Source of the DNA: Spirosoma panaciterrae DSM 21099
GTDB lineage: Bacteria > Bacteroidota > Bacteroidia > Cytophagales > Spirosomataceae
DNA: 64,000 nt
Direction of reading: 5' to 3'
NCBI RefSeq assembly: GCF_000374025.1
Contig: NZ_KB893192.1
Span: 27,395 to 91,394, forward strand
Positions 63,890 to 64,000 of the stretch are shown piece by piece; positions within the stretch are counted from its first letter, which is position 1, and each line of letters opens with the position of its first letter. The notes below the pieces were generated by a model. That model had not been told where the DNA came from. It made no database searches and saw nothing but the letters and a program-made list of their open reading frames with translations. The position numbers were made by a program, and so were the translations under genes.

Positions 63890-64000
63890 TGGTCCTAAAA
63901 ATCCGGACACGAAACTTTTTAACTTCGTGTACCATGAACCAATCCCAACGCCCCAAACGAAAGTATACCGCCGAGTTTAAAGCCGATGTGCTGCGGCTAG
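63890..64000 (+). mobile_element. Left end of an insertion sequence, truncated by the window
   Basis: TGGTCC at 63890 marks the point where the older transposase reading frame is lost. The transposase gene starts 44 bases further on. TGGTCC...ATCCGGACAC may be the terminal inverted repeat; the other end lies outside the window, so this cannot be checked here. Confidence 0.55.
63934..64000 (+). CDS. Transposase, helix-turn-helix N-terminal part (IS3-like OrfA)
   Basis: The first 22 codons of a gene cut by the window edge. The start reads MNQSQRPKRKYTAEFKADVL; KRKYTAEFKADVLRL is the beginning of the HTH_Tnp_1 domain typical of IS3-family OrfA and similar transposases. Too short to choose the IS family with certainty. 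Confidence 0.65.
   Translation, partial: MNQSQRPKRKYTAEFKADVLRL

Overview
The window looks like chromosomal DNA of a Cytophagales bacterium (phylum Bacteroidota), most like Spirosoma or a close relative. The evidence is indirect. There is a secreted SprB-repeat protein with a type IX secretion C-terminal domain, a TonB receptor with a carboxypeptidase-like N-terminal domain, DUF2723, DUF4494, DUF2911 and HYC_CC_PP family proteins, few recognisable Shine-Dalgarno sites, and several TAnnTTTG-type -7 boxes typical of the Bacteroidota sigma factor. GC content is slightly above 50 percent in most lines sampled by eye. No rRNA, tRNA or CRISPR array was seen.

Layout. 1-13.6 kb is ordinary chromosome: a truncated FtsX-type ABC permease, a 7TM histidine kinase, guaA, a DUF2911 protein, a YtxH protein, glmM, a two-gene cluster of a transglutaminase and an Anbu proteasome-like hydrolase, an acidic protein, a large SprB-repeat type IX cargo and an FMN reductase. 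13.6-19.9 kb has a PLP sulfur-amino-acid enzyme, then two tandem DUF1800 paralogs and their DUF1501 partner.

19.9-46.5 kb is rich in metal handling. A minus-strand operon reads small Cys/His protein, Czc-type RND pump fused to a TolC-like outer-membrane factor, membrane fusion protein, then a P1B-4-type ATPase. After a short fatty-acid oxidation pair (dienoyl-CoA isomerase and 2,4-dienoyl-CoA reductase) a plus-strand block follows: HYC_CC_PP protein, TonB receptor, a regulator joining a CxxC segment to an AraC helix-turn-helix, a GT61 glycosyltransferase, a 19-cysteine copper-storage-like four-helix protein, a BNR protein with a Cys cluster, a Met/His-rich outer-membrane protein, an HMA protein, an OmpR-type regulator, and a second membrane fusion protein and RND pair. 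I infer that one half handles divalent cations (Co/Zn/Cd) and the other mainly copper.

46.7-64 kb returns to housekeeping and accessory genes: an esterase, a sialidase-like protein, kynU, queG, grpE-dnaJ, a beta-barrel protein, an isoquinoline-oxidoreductase-like pair in lower-GC DNA, a CPA1 antiporter, a winged-helix protein and a DUF2723 membrane protein. At the right edge a transposase relic is cut by a second insertion sequence that runs off the window.

Two non-coding signals stand out. First, seven intergenic hairpins have arms built from tandem repeats of about 8 bases; six of them end 1-12 bases before the start codon of the next co-directional gene. Second, two arrays of four TTAA cores at exact 11-base spacing lie upstream of the OmpR-type regulator gene, as expected for direct-repeat operators of that family.
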